In this document: positions 27,004-36,568 of the stretch, in pieces
Layout of the letters: the number at the start of each line of letters is the position of its first letter
Position numbering within the stretch: the stretch's first letter is position 1
NCBI GenBank assembly: GCA_016721735.1
Contig: JADKHM010000002.1
Location: 372,001-436,000 of the forward strand
DNA from: Flavobacterium sp.
Lineage (GTDB): Bacteria > Bacteroidota > Bacteroidia > Flavobacteriales > Flavobacteriaceae
Direction of reading: 5' to 3'
Length of the DNA stretch: 64,000 nucleotides
The notes under the pieces: model-generated
Database searches by the model: none
Seen by the model: only the letters and a program-made list of their open reading frames with translations
What the model was told of the DNA's origin: nothing
Program-made: the position numbers and the translations under genes

Positions 27004-28081
27004 CTAAAAATTTTCAAATTCGCTGCAAATATAGTTTAATTCAAACTTTTGAATCAGTTGTTTTGATTTCATTGCCATCTCTTCTCTGGAATCCAGAATC
27101 GTCAATTAGGACCTGTAATTTTTCAACGAACATTTTTTGATCCAACATGGTATCAAGAACCATTGGTTTCATCAAATCAAATCACTTGGTCCGGCGATAC
27201 AATCAAACGAAACTACTGGTAATTCTGCCGACATGGCTTCTCCCACAACATTGGGAAATCCTTCGGACGCGGAAGAAAAAGCGAAAATTTTACTTGACAA
27301 ATAATACCTCTCGACCTCTGATTGTTTTCCTGCAAAAACAACACGATCAGCGACATGCAGCTTCTTGGCTAAAGCCTCCCATTCTTCTTGGTTACTTTGC
27401 TTTAAGTGATCATAACCGACTAACACCAGCTTCCAATCAGGGGCATTCAACTTTGAAAAAATCTCAATTAAGACATCTTGCTGCTTCGATTTGATATAAC
27501 GTCCCACCATCAAGATGCAATTTTCTCGAGGAATATCTTGAGCAGGAATCTGCCGAATGGGATTTCCAATTACTTTAAAGTTTGTTTGAGCATACATTTT
27601 CTTTATAAATCGACAAAGCCTTTTCCGTCTGTACTATCACGCCTTTCGCATTTGGATACAACCATTTGCGCAAAGCATCATGCAATTTCCCTAAACTTTT
27701 ATTTGGCTGCGCACGATCGGAAACGTAGAGCGGAACCTTCGTCCCGAGAAGCGCTAATAAAACCATACTATTCCATCGTTCGCCAAAAGAAAGCGCTGCA
27801 ATTGGGTTTATTTTCTGAATGGTTCTTCGCAAGAAAAAGTTCGTTTTGATCGTGGAAAGCAATCGCTTTGAATTGTCAAACTCAAAAGATGGACGATGTA
27901 TAATGATGTCTTTTGAAATCTCATAAAAAACATCTCGCTTAATTCCGTACAATACTAAATGAACATGGTAGCGATTACTCGCAGCAAAGTAATTGAGAAG
28001 TTCAGACATTACGCGCTCCATCCCTCCCGCTTGAAGGGAATGTATCACAAAACAAATATCTTTCTTTACAACTGCAGTCAT
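27004..28081 (-). pseudogene. Glycosyltransferase, GT4 family, split by several frameshifts
   Basis: The N-terminal half (28081 to about 27600) has DICFVIHSLQAGGMERVMSE, typical of GT4 enzymes. A missing A at the T4 run 27597-27600 (plus strand) shifts it into the second half: KVIGNPIRQIP, CILMVGRYIKSKQQDVLIEI and SASEGFPNVVGEAMSAELPV with the EX7E glutamates. After GPSDLI at about 27175 at least three more indels, down to about 27080, are needed to read a plausible tail ending at 27004-27006, 24 bp before the next gene. So many single-base gaps in one gene suggest either real decay or a poorly covered assembly stretch. Confidence 0.8.
27026..27033 (-). promoter_or_regulatory. Putative -7 promoter element upstream of the GT4-fcl-gmd genes
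   Basis: TATATTTG followed by CAGC on the minus strand fits the Bacteroidetes -7 consensus and lies 47 bp upstream of the GT4 start at 26979. It falls inside the reconstructed 3' end of the broken GT4 gene, so it may be coincidental. Confidence 0.3.
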
Positions 28082-28087
28082 CTTAAT

Positions 28088-28978
28088 TTATAGCGAATTT
28101 ACCCAATGAATATAACTTTGTATGCCTGCTTCCAACGAAATGGTTTGCTTATATCCGAGAGAATTCAACAACGAGATATCGGCTCTCCAATTGAGTGGAT
28201 CTCCTTGTTTCACTTGATTGTTGAACGTAATTGTTTTTTGCCCTTCAAAATTGCGTCTAAATATTTCTGAAACGTATTCAATAGTAAACTCTTCGCCATT
28301 GGCAATATTAGTCGCCTCACCATTAAATTTTCCGTTATCAAGAACCAAGTGGAAAGCACGCACGATATCATCAACATGAATGAAGTCTCTGCTCTCCTTA
28401 CCTGTTCCGTATAGTGCTATTGAATCCGCATTCAAAAACTTTTGATACATATCCCAGAAAGTTGCTTTCTCAAGCCATTTCTTACGCTGAAAAATGCGCA
28501 AGGAACAAGTTTGTATTTTATAAAAATCAATAAACTCTTTGACGATTTGCTCTGCTTGCAATTTGTGGATTCCATAGGGCGAGAGTGGTTTTAATGCAAT
28601 ATTCTCATTGATTGGCAATTGTGTCGGATTTCCGTAAACTGCGGCGCTCGATAAATTGATGAATTTACACGAAGGCTGATAGGTTCTAATCGCTTCTAAA
28701 ATCTTAAAAACGTTTAGCGTATTTAAATTAAAATCCTTTAAGGGAAATTCTATAGACAACGCAACACTCGCTGCTCCTGAACAATTGATACAGGCATCGA
28801 ATTGATGTTTTTCAAATAACGAATGAAAATCAGAATTAGTCGCATCTATCTGATAATAATCTTTGCTCACATAATCCGTCACAACATCACAACCCAAAAC
28901 AGTAAAGTTTTGATTCTTGAAATATTCCATGGCGTGAAAACCGATAAAACCTTTGGAACCTATGATTAGTATCTTCAT
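28088..28978 (-). CDS. NAD-dependent sugar epimerase/dehydratase with a locally scrambled segment
   Basis: The 296-aa extended SDR has IIGSKGFIGFHAME (residues 4-17), INLSSAAVYGNPTQLP and SPYGIHKLQAEQIV with the YxxxK pair, and RDFIHVDDIVRAF. Around residues 160-170 the protein reads LRIFQRKKWLEKATFWDM. Homologues of this type usually have a Tyr-Gly-x-Gly turn there. Restoring three single bases (T run, a TATGG and a T run, about 28455-28495) gives LRIFSAYGNGLRKQLFWDM without changing the reading frame outside. The deletions add up to three, so the gene stays open. The substrate is probably a UDP- or GDP-sugar. Confidence 0.82.
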   Translation of the reverse strand: MKILIIGSKGFIGFHAMEYFKNQNFTVLGCDVVTDYVSKDYYQIDATNSDFHSLFEKHQFDACINCSGAASVALSIEFPLKDFNLNTLNVFKILEAIRTYQPSCKFINLSSAAVYGNPTQLPINENIALKPLSPYGIHKLQAEQIVKEFIDFYKIQTCSLRIFQRKKWLEKATFWDMYQKFLNADSIALYGTGKESRDFIHVDDIVRAFHLVLDNGKFNGEATNIANGEEFTIEYVSEIFRRNFEGQKTITFNNQVKQGDPLNWRADISLLNSLGYKQTISLEAGIQSYIHWVNSL

Positions 28979-28979
28979 C

Positions 28980-29992
28980 TTAGTTTTTTAAAATTAAATC
29001 AACCATCCAGCCGTAGGGATTAAACTTCCCTTCATGCCAAACGAGCTGCTCATCCCAATAACCTGGACAATCATCATAACCAGCGTTGGCAAATCCGTAG
29101 CTAATTTCGATAAGTAATGGTTGATTGTTTTCATCCAGCACATAATCGTATGCGATGCATTGCGCGTTTAATTTTCTTTGATATTCAAACGAAACCTTTA
29201 CAAATCGCTCATCGATGGCTTCTTTTCGTAAATGATGAATCCACTTCCGGACGCTCTAAAGTCGTTCTTGCGATTCATCCGTTTGATGCCAAAAGCTTTT
29301 CCATCAACAATCACAATTCTGATGTCGGAATCATTGTTGGCTATAAATTCTTGAAAATACAAGTAATTCATTTCATTTCCGATGACACTTGCATAACGCG
29401 GTGGCTTTACTAGACGAACGAAACCTTTTACAACATCAATTGCATTTGTTTTTCCCAAACGCCATCTTCTGTATCTTTCTTGAATGCTTTCCCAACCGTC
29501 GTAGGCAGGAAAACCCTTTCCAAATGCTTTATGCGTTAATTTTTGTGCCTGCGCTGCAGTATGTACCAGTTGCACATTTTGAGAACCAGCGCCACCTCGA
29601 AGTTTAAAAACTTTAGGAAAAGTGGTGCTGTCAATCCACTCCAAAACGGTTTTTTCACTATAGAAAACCCACGTCTTTACAATTGGAATATCGAGTGCTT
29701 CTAACAAATATTTTTGTCCCACTTTATCATCAAAATGCCAAGCGGTATTAAAGTCAGGAAAGACTTTTTTGCCACTTTGTTCAATAGAAAAAAGTAAGGA
29801 TTTTGCCATGACAATATCGGACGGCTCTGCTTGATGATAATGCCACATCAATGCGCTGCAATCTCGCAGTTGATCGACAATATCATTCGCATAGCAATTG
29901 ACCAATTTATAGGGAATATTGTTCTTTTGACAATAGTCTATCCATCTAAAATGAAATAAAACTGGACTATTATTATCGTGGATTGCTATCAT
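28980..29992 (-). pseudogene. ATP-grasp protein (RimK-like), frameshifted at 29223-29226
   Basis: The first frame gives 264 residues with FPKVFKLRGGAGSQNVQLV (ATP-binding) and DIRIVIVDGKAFGIKRMNRK. After RASGSGFIIYEK the frame changes; restoring one A at the A4 run (T4 at 29223-29226) continues with EAIDERFVKVSFEYQRKL and the metal-binding end AYDYVLDENNQPLLIEISYG, ending at 28980. The joined product is about 337 aa. It lies 1 bp from the AsnB gene and 1 bp from the epimerase, which supports the long form. It may ligate an acid or amino acid to a sugar amine. Confidence 0.82.
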
Positions 29993-29993
29993 A

Positions 29994-31886
29994 TTAATCT
30001 AAGTATTGCTGTGCCCACAATTCGAATCCGAGCATCAACCAAATTGCGTCTAATTGTTCTGGTGTTGCTATCGAAATATTATTGACCCAATGGCTTAATT
30101 CCTCTAGTTTGAATACTCCTCGTTTTTGAATGCCTGGCGCCACTTGTGTCTTCCATTTTTCTTGAAACGTAGCTGAAGACATAAAGGAACGCAGCGGAAT
30201 GCCGAAGCCCATTTTTTCACGATAAGCAAATTTTTCGCCGAACTTCTCCGCGCAAATGTCTTTCAAGACTACTTTAGCTTCGTCTTTTCCTTTGTGCTTT
30301 CCGACCAAATCAGCGCCAGAAATATTCAAAGATGTGCTTACCATTTCGTTATCTAAAAACGGTACGCGATTCTCGATAGAATGTGCCATCGACATCTTAT
30401 CTTGACGCATTAGCAAATCTGGCAAATAGGTCAATAATTCGAATTTTCTTTGTTTTAAAATCGTATCGCCTTTCATCGATTTGATGGTATCGCATCGATC
30501 TTGAATGGCATTTTGCAAACTAAAATCTGCTTTTAGTGCATGCGCTGTTTCGAGACTTCCAAAGGCAGATTCCATGATCATGCGTTTGTTGCTATCGAGG
30601 TAGTAACTTAGAAATTCAGAAATATTTTTTAGATTTTTCTTCAATGCACTCAAGAAGGTTTTTCTAAAGAAGGGAAATTGTGTCGCACGTACAAATCGAC
30701 TATATCCCGCCAAAGACTCATCTGCACCTTCGCCACTTAATAAAACTGTGACGTGTTTTTTTGCTTCTTGACTCAACAAATAAATGCCAATCGTATTGGG
30801 ATGATTCATCGGTTGTTCGAAATGCCAAATTGCTTTCTCTAGTACTTCAAAATAATAATTGGCTTCCATTTCGAATTTGTGCGCATGTAACGAAAGTTGC
30901 TCCGCTACGATGTCGATATACTTTTCTTCCGAGAATTTTGGGTCTTTAAATACAATCGAAATAGTTTCGAGGTTTCCCTGATTTAAAGCCTTGGCAGCGT
31001 AATAACTCACCAGTGAAGAATCAACGCCTCCTGAAAGCTGACAACCTAATTTTACGTCGCTAATCATTTGAGAATGCACACTTTTTTGCAAGGCATTTTC
31101 TAAGGATGATTTACTTTCTGCGCTAGAAATCTGTTGACTTCCTTCCGTATTAATATCGTAATATTTATGCGACTTAATGATACCACCATTGACCGTCAAG
31201 TACGTTCCTGGTATGCAATTAGTTATATTTTTGAATAGCGTATTGTTGATGACATTTCTAAATAATAAGAACTCATCCATTTTTTCGAAATCGGCTTCGA
31301 ATTTGAAATCTGGCAACGCTTTAAAGCTTTTCATTTCAGACGCGAAAGCTAATCTTCCTTTTTCCTTCAAAAGGTACAACGGCTTGATTCCGAATCGATC
31401 GCGAGCTAAGAATAAAGTATCCAATCGAAAGTCATATATCGCTAAAGCAAACATCCCGTTGAGCATCAAAATCATTTGCTCCATGCCGTATTCTAGATAC
31501 AAATGCAAAACAATTTCGGTATCAGAAGTGCTTTTGAAATGATGTCCTTTACTTTCTAGATCGGCTTTATAATCGAAGGCGTTATACACTTCGCCATTCA
31601 TCATCAAAACCACTTGCTCATCTGGACTTACCATAGGTTGATGCCCCATCGGAGAAAGATCTAAAATACTCAACCGATTAAAACCAAAAATGAGGTTTTT
31701 TTCGGTCGCAAAGTCTTTGTCTTCGGATATTGAAATCGCTTCAAATGACTTGTTTAAGGTATCAATTCCCACAATTCCAGAATCATCTGGTCCGCGATGC
31801 TTTTGAATAGCAAGCATTTCGCGAATGGCTTTATTGCTGGTTTCCTTTTTAAAATCTAAGTTATAATAGCCTGTAAATCCGCACAT
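29994..31886 (-). CDS. asnB: Glutamine-hydrolysing asparagine synthase-like amidotransferase
   Basis: The 630-aa protein starts MCGFTGYYN, so Cys2 is the glutaminase nucleophile (Ntn domain, about residues 2-200). The synthetase domain has the PP-loop LGCQLSGGVDSSLVSYY (about residue 285) and LLSGEGADESLAGYSRF. Members in polysaccharide loci amidate uronic-acid carboxyls to uronamides instead of making asparagine. Uronic-acid-forming genes in the same cluster (TviB/WbpO-like, WbpB) fit that use. The assignment of substrate is inference. Confidence 0.93.
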   Translation of the reverse strand: MCGFTGYYNLDFKKETSNKAIREMLAIQKHRGPDDSGIVGIDTLNKSFEAISISEDKDFATEKNLIFGFNRLSILDLSPMGHQPMVSPDEQVVLMMNGEVYNAFDYKADLESKGHHFKSTSDTEIVLHLYLEYGMEQMILMLNGMFALAIYDFRLDTLFLARDRFGIKPLYLLKEKGRLAFASEMKSFKALPDFKFEADFEKMDEFLLFRNVINNTLFKNITNCIPGTYLTVNGGIIKSHKYYDINTEGSQQISSAESKSSLENALQKSVHSQMISDVKLGCQLSGGVDSSLVSYYAAKALNQGNLETISIVFKDPKFSEEKYIDIVAEQLSLHAHKFEMEANYYFEVLEKAIWHFEQPMNHPNTIGIYLLSQEAKKHVTVLLSGEGADESLAGYSRFVRATQFPFFRKTFLSALKKNLKNISEFLSYYLDSNKRMIMESAFGSLETAHALKADFSLQNAIQDRCDTIKSMKGDTILKQRKFELLTYLPDLLMRQDKMSMAHSIENRVPFLDNEMVSTSLNISGADLVGKHKGKDEAKVVLKDICAEKFGEKFAYREKMGFGIPLRSFMSSATFQEKWKTQVAPGIQKRGVFKLEELSHWVNNISIATPEQLDAIWLMLGFELWAQQYLD

Positions 31887-31888
31887 AA

Positions 31889-33019
31889 CTATTTGTTGGG
31901 GTTTATAGAATTAATCAAAATGTCGCGATGCGCTTCACATCGAATCAAATTGGTAAATAACAATTTTTTGTTTTTAGAAATGATAGACGGCAAGAGTCCT
32001 TTTTTGTATAAACTTGGCAAGTATTTTCCTTTATAGGGCTGAATCCATGTGTTCATTACCGGTTTCCATTGCTGTACATAATCATCGAATGCACTTTGCA
32101 ATTTTGTATCGTCGGCGATAATGCTATTCAATTGTTCTTGGTGAGCTTCGATTTTTTTCTTTTCTTCGGAAGCGAGTAATCGAACGCCGACCTCATTGGT
32201 ATTATGCTCAACATATTCTCTTTCAAAAGTGATTGGCTTTCCTTTTTCAAATTGGAGTCGAACGATCATGCCTTTATTCCACGGCAAATCACGCAAGCCT
32301 TCCCAATCAAAACAGAAGTTACCCAAGCTATAAAATATTGGTGCCTCTTTATAGACTTCGTATCCTGAAATAATATGTGTATGGTGCGCAACAACAGCAC
32401 TAGCGCCAGCATCGACAAAAAAGCGATACCATTTTTTCATTCTTGGGCTTGGCAAATCGTAGTGCTCATGACCACCATGAACAACAACAACAATAAAATC
32501 GGATTTCGACTTTGCGTCTTGAATCTGATTAAAAACGCTAACTAAATCTATCGGATGACAACCAGGTTCGGCACCAAAAGTTGTAGTCCATTCGTTTTCT
32601 GCCATATTAATAAACGCAAACTTGGTGTCGTCTTTTTCCCAGTAAAAAGTTCTGGATGCTTCCTGAAGGTTTGCTCCACTACCAAACCACTTGATATCAT
32701 GTTTTTGCAGCGAATCGTACGTTTCCATCATGCCTTCCCAACCGTAATCTTTAAAATGGTTGTTAGCGGTTGCCACGACTTTACAATTCAGATGATTGAG
32801 AATTCTTGCGGTAACTGGGTTCGCTTTGATGTGTGGCCCAGTCTTGGTAATTTGTGAATTTGAAGTCGTCAGCGGACATTCCAAATCCAATATATTCAAA
32901 TCATTTTGATTAAAAAACGGAACAACTGTTTCGAAAAGCGGTTTCCATTGATCGCTTTTATAGTGCTCTTCTATGCGCATCCATGGACAAAAATCGCCTG
33001 TAAATCCTATTTGTATCAT
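31889..33019 (-). CDS. CapA/PgsA-like metallophosphoesterase
   Basis: The 376-aa protein shows the CapA-type calcineurin-like motifs: IGFTGDFCPW (residues 4-13), TANNHFKDYGWEGM, VVVVHGGHEHYD and VVAHHTHIISGYEVY, each supplying metal ligands. CapA family proteins are linked to poly-gamma-glutamate capsules, but many occur in polysaccharide loci with unknown roles. There is no signal peptide, so it acts in the cytoplasm unless an anchor is provided elsewhere. It overlaps the SGNH-like gene by 4 bases and is 2 bp before asnB, so these are coupled. Confidence 0.85.
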   Translation of the reverse strand: MIQIGFTGDFCPWMRIEEHYKSDQWKPLFETVVPFFNQNDLNILDLECPLTTSNSQITKTGPHIKANPVTARILNHLNCKVVATANNHFKDYGWEGMMETYDSLQKHDIKWFGSGANLQEASRTFYWEKDDTKFAFINMAENEWTTTFGAEPGCHPIDLVSVFNQIQDAKSKSDFIVVVVHGGHEHYDLPSPRMKKWYRFFVDAGASAVVAHHTHIISGYEVYKEAPIFYSLGNFCFDWEGLRDLPWNKGMIVRLQFEKGKPITFEREYVEHNTNEVGVRLLASEEKKKIEAHQEQLNSIIADDTKLQSAFDDYVQQWKPVMNTWIQPYKGKYLPSLYKKGLLPSIISKNKKLLFTNLIRCEAHRDILINSINPNK

Positions 33020-33918
33020 GGTTTGTCTTGAGATGAAAGGTTACTATTCAAATTCTTTTGAAATACTTGTTCTAAAAGAAAAGTTGTGATTTTTTGTCCA
33101 CCAAATTGATTCAAGTGATCTTGCGCCAGCCAATCTGTGGCGGGATTGAGAACTTGAGATCCTACTGCATTGCTATTGAGATTGTATACCATTTGGCTTG
33201 TGCCATCTTTCAATTTTACAGTGTACTGAAAAGGCAAATTATTCTGGTTACTATTCGATCCTGGAAGCTCAACGACAACCAATTTGATTCCTTGTTCTTG
33301 ACAAATCTTGGTGATTTCAAGGAGAAAAGGATCGCGGTAATCTATTGGTTTTGCGATAGCGTTTTTGAAAACACTTCCGTCAGGAATTACTTTTTTTGTT
33401 TTCCATTGTCCTAAAACCATAGTAGCATTTCTATGATCTTTAGAAATAACTATTTTTAGCAGATCGACCGCAAGCCATTGAAAATTCAGTAATGGAGGAT
33501 TCTTGAGGTTTGAAATCAAACTTGGATGGTAGAAAAATTCCACTTCCGGATTGGTAAACGGAACTGGATTTAAGTAAGATTTCCCGATGGCAGAAGACAG
33601 ACCAACGACTACCATTTTAGGTTTATCGTTCTTTTCAAGATAATCCTTGAGCAAAGATACGGAAGTCGAAATGTGATTTCCAGCGACCGAAAGGTTGTAG
33701 GTTGACATTCCTTTATTTGATAAATATTCGGCGTCAATGCCATCCAAAGCCATGCTATTTCCTAAAACTATGGTTTCATAATTTTGCTTTTCAAATCTTG
33801 AAATTTCGTAGATTTTCTTGAACCCTGGACTCCAAAATACCAACATTAGCAAATAGGCCAAATTCAGCGCAATTACAACAACTAAGAACCAAAATAACTT
33901 TCTAAAAAACTGCTCCAT
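33016..33918 (-). CDS. SGNH-like membrane-anchored protein, probable partner of the MBOAT
   Basis: The 300-aa protein has one N-terminal membrane helix (about residues 8-32) followed by a segment facing the periplasm. It shows a block VLGNSMALDGID in place of the GDS(L) box and a C-terminal DWLAQDHLNQFGGQKIT with a D-x-x-H pair, as in SGNH/AlgJ-AlgX-like hydrolase folds. The MBOAT gene lies 15 bp upstream. In the alginate and Dlt-like systems an MBOAT passes acyl groups to such a periplasmic partner, so this pair probably O-acetylates the glycan. Confidence 0.75.
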   Translation of the reverse strand: MEQFFRKLFWFLVVVIALNLAYLLMLVFWSPGFKKIYEISRFEKQNYETIVLGNSMALDGIDAEYLSNKGMSTYNLSVAGNHISTSVSLLKDYLEKNDKPKMVVVGLSSAIGKSYLNPVPFTNPEVEFFYHPSLISNLKNPPLLNFQWLAVDLLKIVISKDHRNATMVLGQWKTKKVIPDGSVFKNAIAKPIDYRDPFLLEITKICQEQGIKLVVVELPGSNSNQNNLPFQYTVKLKDGTSQMVYNLNSNAVGSQVLNPATDWLAQDHLNQFGGQKITTFLLEQVFQKNLNSNLSSQDKP

Positions 33919-33933
33919 TTTTTCCGTTCTTGA

Positions 33934-35394
33934 TTAAAATTGAAAATAAATAAAGTTGTTCTGTTTACCGCCAAAGAGTAAAATAAATACTGTTATTACA
34001 GCATAAATCGACCATCTTTTGACCGTTGAATTCATCGTGCCTTTATTGAATTGCAGACCAAATTGTTTGTCGCGATGCATCCACTCTACCAATATCAATA
34101 TTGCAATCATACTGCAGTGAATGAGGAAATAGATCATATCTTGCTTTCCTAAGAAATTTGGTTTTTGCAGTAAACTCTTTGAAAATATTTCTCGTAGAAT
34201 TGCAAAAGCTTGCGTGATGGTGTCTGATCTAAAAAATATCCAAGCGATGACCGTTAGGAAAAATGTAAATAGTATTTGAAAAAATTCCTTTATTGAAGGC
34301 AAGAATTGATGCGTTGGAATAACGTGCAAGTGATTTCGATTCTTGTCTAATAAAAGTAATGGTATAAAATACAGCGCATTCAAAAATCCCCACGCGATGA
34401 AAGTCCAATTGGCGCCATGCCAAAATCCGCTGACGAGAAAGATAATGAAGGTATTTCTTACTTTCATCCAAGTTCCGCCTTGGCTTCCGCCCAAAGGAAA
34501 ATAGAGATAATCCCGAAACCAAGTTGATAATGAAATGTGCCATCTTCTCCAGAATTCAGCGATATCCCGCGAAAAATATGGAAAAGCAAAGTTGCGCAAC
34601 AATTCGATTCCGAATAATCGTGAAGCTCCTAATGCAATATCTGAATATCCTGAGAAATCACCATAAATTTGAAAAGTAAAGAATAATGCGCCTAAGAAGA
34701 GGCTGCTTCCATTATGTTCACCACTCGCATTAAAGATTTGATTGGCATAAGTGGCGCAATTATCTGCAATAACCACTTTCTTAAATAATCCCCACAAAAT
34801 TTGACGCAAACCATCGGTAGCTTGCTCGTAGCTGAATGTTCTTGCTTTCTTAAACTGCGGTAAAAGGTGTGTGGCTCTTTCAATGGGTCCAGCGACAAGT
34901 AGTGGAAAGTAGCTGACAAAAACGGCATAATCAACAAAATTCTTTTCGGCAATAATTCGTTTTTTATACACATCGATGATGTATGAAAGTCCATGGAAAG
35001 TATAAAACGAAATCCCAACCGGCAGGATGACTTTGAGTGTCCATGGATTGATGACTATGCCTGCATTTGCAATCGCATTTGTCAACTCAGTAACGAAGAA
35101 GTTGTAGTATTTGAAAAAGCCTAAGAAACCAAGATTGATTCCAATACTCAAAATCAACCAAAATTTGCTTTGCGCTTGTGTTTTGGCTTGTTCTATTTTC
35201 AATCCAGAAAAATAATCTAGGAAAGTAGAAAATGCCAAGAGGAAAAGAAAACGCCAATCCCACCAAGCATAAAATACATAGCTAACTAAAAGAATTAATA
35301 AGTTTTGCTTACTAATGTTTTTTTGAAACACAAACCAATAGAGTAAGAAAACTATTGGTAGGAAAATCGCAAATTCTATGGAATTGAATAACAT
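33934..35394 (-). CDS. MBOAT-family O-acyltransferase
   Basis: The 486-aa polytopic protein matches AlgI/PatA-like MBOATs. The typical N-terminus LFNSIEFAIFLPIVFLLYW is followed by many membrane helices. The catalytic region reads FWRRWHISLSTWFRDYLYFP and then FIIFLVSGFWHGANWTFIAW, with the invariant His in WHGANW (about residue 320). It moves acyl groups, usually acetyl, across the inner membrane. The partner is probably the SGNH-like protein encoded 15 bp downstream. Confidence 0.93.
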   Translation of the reverse strand: MLFNSIEFAIFLPIVFLLYWFVFQKNISKQNLLILLVSYVFYAWWDWRFLFLLAFSTFLDYFSGLKIEQAKTQAQSKFWLILSIGINLGFLGFFKYYNFFVTELTNAIANAGIVINPWTLKVILPVGISFYTFHGLSYIIDVYKKRIIAEKNFVDYAVFVSYFPLLVAGPIERATHLLPQFKKARTFSYEQATDGLRQILWGLFKKVVIADNCATYANQIFNASGEHNGSSLFLGALFFTFQIYGDFSGYSDIALGASRLFGIELLRNFAFPYFSRDIAEFWRRWHISLSTWFRDYLYFPLGGSQGGTWMKVRNTFIIFLVSGFWHGANWTFIAWGFLNALYFIPLLLLDKNRNHLHVIPTHQFLPSIKEFFQILFTFFLTVIAWIFFRSDTITQAFAILREIFSKSLLQKPNFLGKQDMIYFLIHCSMIAILILVEWMHRDKQFGLQFNKGTMNSTVKRWSIYAVITVFILLFGGKQNNFIYFQF

Positions 35395-35419
35395 AAATCA
35401 GTATTGTTATTTTACTTAA

Positions 35420-36541
35420 TTATTCGTTTAGATACATTGACAATTCATCAGTCGAAATAAAATGAACATCTGGCCATTTTTGTAAGATAGACTTCAAAAG
35501 CAAATCAAGATCATTGAGACCTCGATCTCTATTTTTTTCGTCGATGAAACCTACAAAATTAATGCGATGCGCACAAATAACTGCGGGTTTATTCCAATGA
35601 AAAGCGCTTGCCATTTGAGCTAAACAACTATTTACCCAATCTCTGTTTGGATTCATGGAAGGTTCAAACATACAATTTCTGATATTGTATTTCATGCCCA
35701 ATGCATTGGTTTCGCCAAAAGTGTGTGGCAAGGCATCGTATTGATCAAAAGTTCCGGTTGGGCTTAATTGAGAACGCAATCCTTGGATCCATTCTACACC
35801 ATTTTCGTTCAAAACTGATTCTATTTCGGAATCCCAATTGTAGCATGGAGCGATGAAAGATTTAGAATCTTCACCAAATGTTTCTTTGAAGACCCTAAGT
35901 CCATCTGCAATGATAGCTTTCTGATCCGGAATATCTGCGGGTGAATCCCAATCGTAGGCTTCCATAAAGCTATAATCACCCGTTCCTGAATACGTCGCAT
36001 TCCAATCGAAGCAAAACTGTGCGGCCATGTTATCTTGCTGCAAGACTTTTAGCCATCGCTTGAAATTGAGATGTTCTCTACCGTGAAATTGTGGCTGAAA
36101 AACTCCCTGCGATTTTCCTTGCAACCATAATTTCAAATTGTTAGCATGGTTTGGATATTTTTGAAACGTGTCGGTAAATTTTTCGTAATGAAATTCGGTG
36201 TAATTGGATGCTTTAATTTTGTCGAAGTCAGGATTTGCCATGATGGCGTTTGCTGTAATTTTTGCTGTTGAACCCTGCCTATCTTTATGTTTTGATAAGA
36301 CAGAAAAAAGCAATTCCAAATCATCTTGCGACTCTAGCGCGTCTACTTTATAAATGCTATTTCCAATATCTAGCCCTTTATCTTGAAATGCTCTTAATGC
36401 TTCTTTTGAAGGTGTTCTGATTGCTCCCCAATCATCAGATTCTATAACGACCAATTTTTGACCAACGGTTTTGCCTTTTTTATTAATCAGCGTGGCCGAG
36501 AGGTACGATTTTAGACTTTGGATTATTTGACTTTTATTCAT
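35420..36541 (-). CDS. NodB-like polysaccharide deacetylase homologue
   Basis: The 373-aa protein is a divergent polysaccharide-deacetylase-type protein. LVVIESDDWGAIRTPS gives the Asp-Asp motif (Asp35-Asp36 region), QPQFHGREHLNFKRWL a His-x3-His pair, and VICAHRINFVGFIDEKNRDR a final His motif. No signal peptide is visible. A second copy, frameshifted, lies at 21221-22359. It sits 25 bp before the MBOAT, so acetylation and deacetylation genes are adjacent. Whether it acts on an N-acetyl sugar or a lipid-linked intermediate is unknown. Confidence 0.75.
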   Translation of the reverse strand: MNKSQIIQSLKSYLSATLINKKGKTVGQKLVVIESDDWGAIRTPSKEALRAFQDKGLDIGNSIYKVDALESQDDLELLFSVLSKHKDRQGSTAKITANAIMANPDFDKIKASNYTEFHYEKFTDTFQKYPNHANNLKLWLQGKSQGVFQPQFHGREHLNFKRWLKVLQQDNMAAQFCFDWNATYSGTGDYSFMEAYDWDSPADIPDQKAIIADGLRVFKETFGEDSKSFIAPCYNWDSEIESVLNENGVEWIQGLRSQLSPTGTFDQYDALPHTFGETNALGMKYNIRNCMFEPSMNPNRDWVNSCLAQMASAFHWNKPAVICAHRINFVGFIDEKNRDRGLNDLDLLLKSILQKWPDVHFISTDELSMYLNE

Positions 36542-36568
36542 TTGGTCTTGATTTAATTCCTTGTAGGT

